Shown here: positions 60,886 through 64,000 of the stretch, piece after piece
Layout: every line of letters begins with the position of its first letter
How positions within the stretch are numbered: position 1 is the stretch's first letter
Assembly (NCBI GenBank): GCA_021234535.1
Contig: CM037845.1
Location: 8,362,143 to 8,426,142 of the forward strand
Length of the DNA: 64,000 nucleotides
Reading direction: 5' to 3'
DNA from: Stichopus chloronotus
Taxonomy: Eukaryota; Echinodermata; Holothuroidea; Aspidochirotida; Stichopodidae
The notes under the pieces: model-generated
Databases searched by the model: none
Told to the model about the DNA's origin: nothing
What the model saw: only the letters and a program-made list of their open reading frames with translations
Made by a program: the position numbers and the translations under genes

Positions 60886-61426
60886 TTCTGGCTGGAAGGA
60901 CCCTCTCGAGGATTAATGTACCTCCTGTAAGAGGTCACAGTCAAGAGTCATTTGTGATCATGATTTTCCTTCAGGGTATGTGGCACCTAGACTGAAGTGT
61001 TATAGGTCGATGCAACCGGGACCGCTAATAGCTTAGACTTCTGTTAAACAAGGAGGGATTTGTTCTTGCCATCCTGATGTAGGATTCAATAAATGTCCCA
61101 TCAAGTCTACATATGAAATAATATCAGTTGAACACATAGGGTGTGCTAGGTTTGCTTCCGTTGACACACTGGCTGTCCATGTTTGTCTCAAAGAAGAAGG
61201 ATGGGTAGTTCAGTTTACTGTTAGGGGAGCCAAGTTTGTGAGATTTTGGTGTCCTCAGTTATTCTCAAACCAGCTACGAATACTTCACTTTGTTGTTGTA
61301 GTGTGTGACCTGATTTGTAACTTTTTTTATTCTAATGCAACATAAAGGAGAGAGGGCCTTTTTATTGCTCTAAAAGTTTGCCAGGCAATGTGCTTTCATA
61401 TAGTGAGTCAACCGAATCAAATGGCA

Positions 61427-61444
61427 AACAGACAGACAGACAGA
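61427..61444. repeat. (CAGA)n microsatellite
   Basis: About four cagacaga units in non-coding DNA. Confidence 0.75.
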
Positions 61445-61851
61445 AAGCAGATAGAAAATGGTGCTCTTGTAACTAAAATAGTTGCTTTCAATGTCAAATG
61501 ATTGGTACTCTTATAATGAAAAAGTTACCCAGTTATAAAGGACTCTCCCTTCTTTCTTTTTTTTTTTGTTTTTGGGGGGAAGGTAAGGGTGCTCAGTTGC
61601 AAGATACAGTTTTCTTCGAAGTAAGGCTTTCTGTCCTTTGTGCAAAAATGATGTTCAGAAGTCGGGACCTGAACTAACAAAATTTTAACTGCAGCATTTC
61701 TCTCAGGTGACAGAAACAATATTCAAATTTCCTTCAAGACTGCATCCCGCTTGTGCAAAAATATTCACATTTACATATTGTTTTTAATATTAATTAAACG
61801 ATATGGCAGGAAGATAAGAAAGCTTTAAGAAAGGTTTTGCCTCATTTGGAG

Positions 61852-62231
61852 TTAAAGCTGGAACATGAGTCGAAAAGTTGTCAAATTTTGCCCCTGACAG
61901 TCTCTGGAATATGTTAAAGCCGCCACATAAAAACATTGTTTAAGCCCCAGTTCTGCACAAAGGACCATTCAGATCCATTCCCATTGGTCTGTTTGATTTC
62001 AAGTAATTGCCGATTAACGGCTAGGCTTCCTTGGAGAGTCTGAATTTTGAAGGGCCAACATAAGTGTCGAGACAATTTTCATATTCAAATATCTGGAAGA
62101 TGAATGCATAGTTCTCTTTCATATTTTGTGACAGGTGATCTTTTCTGCTACATTCTCTTCCCTGCAACACTGATGAGACACAAAGGTCAATGACCTTGTG
62201 ATTCCTTTACAACTCATATTTACAGCTTTAA
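61852..62231. mobile_element. ~380-bp inverted-repeat element, family C copy 3, reversed
   Basis: Begins TTAAAGCTGGAACATGAG and ends CAGCTTTAA. Its complement aligns with copies 1 and 2, and the two ends are imperfect inverted repeats of about 25 bases (TTAAAGCTGkAAyATGAGT-like). Confidence 0.8.
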
Positions 62232-63860
62232 GAAATTTTTGTACCAGTTAAAAGAAAAATTTCAGGATTAGAGCACCATTATTCATGGATCTAATTGTTG
62301 TATGTTTGTTTAACAATTTGGTCATGTAAAGGTCATGAAATTGTCATGGAAAAATCATGAAATACTAATCCTATCAATGATTCAGTAGAAGCTATTTGTA
62401 GTTCCCTGAGCTAGAAACTTGACTGCAAACTGAATGACTTACAAACTGAATGTCCGGTAAAGCACATCTGAAGAGGCAGAAAATACCACTTTAAATTCAA
62501 ATTTTCTGTAACTGCAGTGGGCACCACTCTGTGAAAAGAAAAAGAAATTCTGAACTGGAACTTTTTACATGTTTTCATTGAAATTTCACTGTCAATCACC
62601 TGGTAATAATCTTTGGAAGCTGAGAAAAATGTGGCATGTTCTTCCACCTTGTGTCTTATCTGAAGGAAGACTGCAGTCATTACAGGTACATAGCAAGTCT
62701 TTTCTCATGACTACCTGTCCCACAGAATTATATCTTCATTCTTAGAATGATAGTCATGAAGTTTATATTGCTGATGGAAAATGGTCACCTCCATCATTAT
62801 GTCTGCATTCAAGCATTGAGTTGCTGCATGTTGAGATAACGGCAACCCTCTGATTTGAGGTCAAGTTTTAGAATCTCCTTTGACAGAATTCAATCTCTCC
62901 AGCCCCCTGAATGTAAACTCTGCCCTCTCTCTGTTTCTCTGCTGGAGGCCTGCTTCTATCCACAGAGTGAAATTATATCCAAGAATTGACAGGCCAATCA
63001 TTTATGATTGTCTGTCAATTACACCCTCAGACATATTTATTGTTTGTCCATGTTTGTTACATCCCCGAACCTGCAGATGCTCATTTTTTTAAAGTTTGAT
63101 TGATCTGCCGGTAATACGATATTTTCACTCCACGACTTCTGCACCGTTTGCGTTTAACATGTTAATATCTTAACCCTCTTGTAAAATGTGACACTTAGCA
63201 TGATTGATGATAAGGCAAAGTTCATCTGAAGTTACCCCCTTTTCTTTCTTTTTCTTTCTTTTTTTTTTGTCATTTTGAGAACCAAAAATATGTGGTGATA
63301 TCTTTTCAGTGTATCCCTCTTACAAGAGAATACTTCTCAGGTGTTTTAAAGTATTTGAAGGTGTAATATTCTAGCGTTTGAATAGATACCAAATGACGGT
63401 ATTCTTCACATGTGCCATATGTTTTTATCCTCGCTCATCTTACATTTATTTACACATGCAGTTTACAGGACATTGTTCTAGTGAGTCACAATGAGAAAAC
63501 AGAGGTAACAAAGAAATAGGTTGTATTTTGGAATTTTAGTGGAATGCTGTGGGTTTTTGAGAGGATTGGACCCTTGGTGATGTGGAACTCCCTTGATGCC
63601 CATGACACTATTATGTGCATTACTGGTGTAATCGTTGTATGATTTGGTTTGAATGAAAATCCTCACATTCAGTATTCATGAATTCAGGTTGTCCATAAAT
63701 TACAGTTTGGAAAGTTGTATGAGAACTTAGACAAGACTGACTTAGTCAGTCTTTGTGGTAGAAACTTGTTGGCTCACTTATATCATTTTGGTCATACCAC
63801 TAAGTAGTGTCTATGTTTATGTCTATGTTTCAACCAAAAGGTAAAAATTGTGAAAAAGTC

Positions 63861-64000
63861 GGAACATAGAGAGGTTGGAACATAGAGATGTGACCCATAT
63901 GGTTTTACTTCTCTTTGTTTTGGCCAAAACGTAAATAAGTCGGAACATAGAGAAGTCGGAGCATAGAGTAGTCGGAATATAGAGGTAGGAACATAGAATA
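63861..64000. repeat. GGAACATAGAG tandem repeat running off the window end
   Basis: Six copies of GGAACATAGAG or one-to-two-base variants start at 63861, 63878, 63941, 63958, 63973 and 63988. The block AAGTCGGAACATAGAG recurs at 63856 and 63937, giving an 81-base higher-order step. The opposite-strand motif ctatgttt occurs twice just upstream (63810-63830). Confidence 0.85.

Larger units (their letters stand above)
51228..64000 (+). other. Downstream intron or 3' part of gene, no exon confirmed
   Basis: This begins with the strong donor GTAAGT of exon 6. The required next exon (phase 0, x-Q-R) was not found in 12.8 kb. The stretch holds three family C elements, microsatellites at 60.8 and 61.4 kb and a terminal tandem repeat. 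Stretches 53.1-55.0 and 55.5-61.8 kb show nothing that I can name. Confidence 0.5.

Noticed and set aside
63468..63756. Two short stretches, 'LQDIVLVSHNEKTE' and 'VVHKLQFGKLYENLDK', with AG/GT borders and some PH-domain flavour
   Set aside because: The intron between them would be only ~170 bases, the second donor is weak, and intervening DH exons are missing. Matches this short are expected by chance in 12 kb.
1..64000. tRNA, rRNA, CRISPR arrays, bacterial genes, reverse transcriptase or transposase genes
   Set aside because: Looked for on both strands; no cloverleaf-type GGTTCRAATCC boxes in context, no regular spacer arrays and no enzyme motifs were found.

Overview
The window is animal-type nuclear DNA. 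It is AT-rich and almost entirely non-coding, with long introns carrying canonical GT..AG signals, many short dispersed repeats, microsatellites, and no long intronless reading frame. Nothing bacterial is visible: no operons, ribosome-binding sites, CRISPR array or insertion sequences. The density of small inverted-repeat elements and of ~145-bp AGGTCA-containing tandem repeats suggests a marine invertebrate, possibly an echinoderm. That placement is inference only and has low confidence.

One gene can be supported. It is on the + strand and open at both ends. Six short exons (14870-15059, 20115-20211, 21835-21925, 36349-36394, 37498-37567, 51125-51227) join with matching phases at every junction into 199 codons without a stop. 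From the second exon on, the product reads as the first two thirds of a Dbl-homology (DH) Rho guanine-nucleotide exchange domain. It starts at the conserved 'LASEEDYLECL' helix, passes through 'RIGNCF', and ends at 'SLDSLLLLP', exactly where the signature 'xQR' helix should follow. That next exon was not found in the remaining 12.8 kb. The first exon encodes about 63 residues just N-terminal of the DH domain, which I could not assign. Upstream exons, the promoter, the rest of the DH domain and any PH domain lie outside the window or were not recognised.

Layout: 1-14869 is upstream intron or 5' flank, with a 562-bp inverted-repeat element (993-1554) and a repeat copy split by a 198-bp TA-flanked miniature element (7311-7508). 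14870-21925 holds exons 1-3, with a 353-bp miniature element in intron 2. 21926-36348 is a 14.4-kb intron with a second copy of that element, a pyrimidine-rich minisatellite (29019-29200) and the first AGGTCA array (31081-31830). 36349-37567 holds two small exons. 37568-51124 is a 13.6-kb intron with the second AGGTCA array (39521-40258) and several tandem repeats. 51228-64000 has three copies of a ~375-bp inverted-repeat element and ends inside a GGAACATAGAG tandem repeat.

The most unusual feature is the pair of five-unit ~145-bp arrays. Their units carry up to four AGGTCA-like half-sites in the same orientation, spaced 1, 4 and 4 bases (DR1-DR4-DR4), which is the layout of nuclear-receptor response elements. 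Both arrays lie in introns of the RhoGEF gene. Transposable-element copies were recognised by comparing stretches within this window only, so family names and copy numbers elsewhere are unknown.
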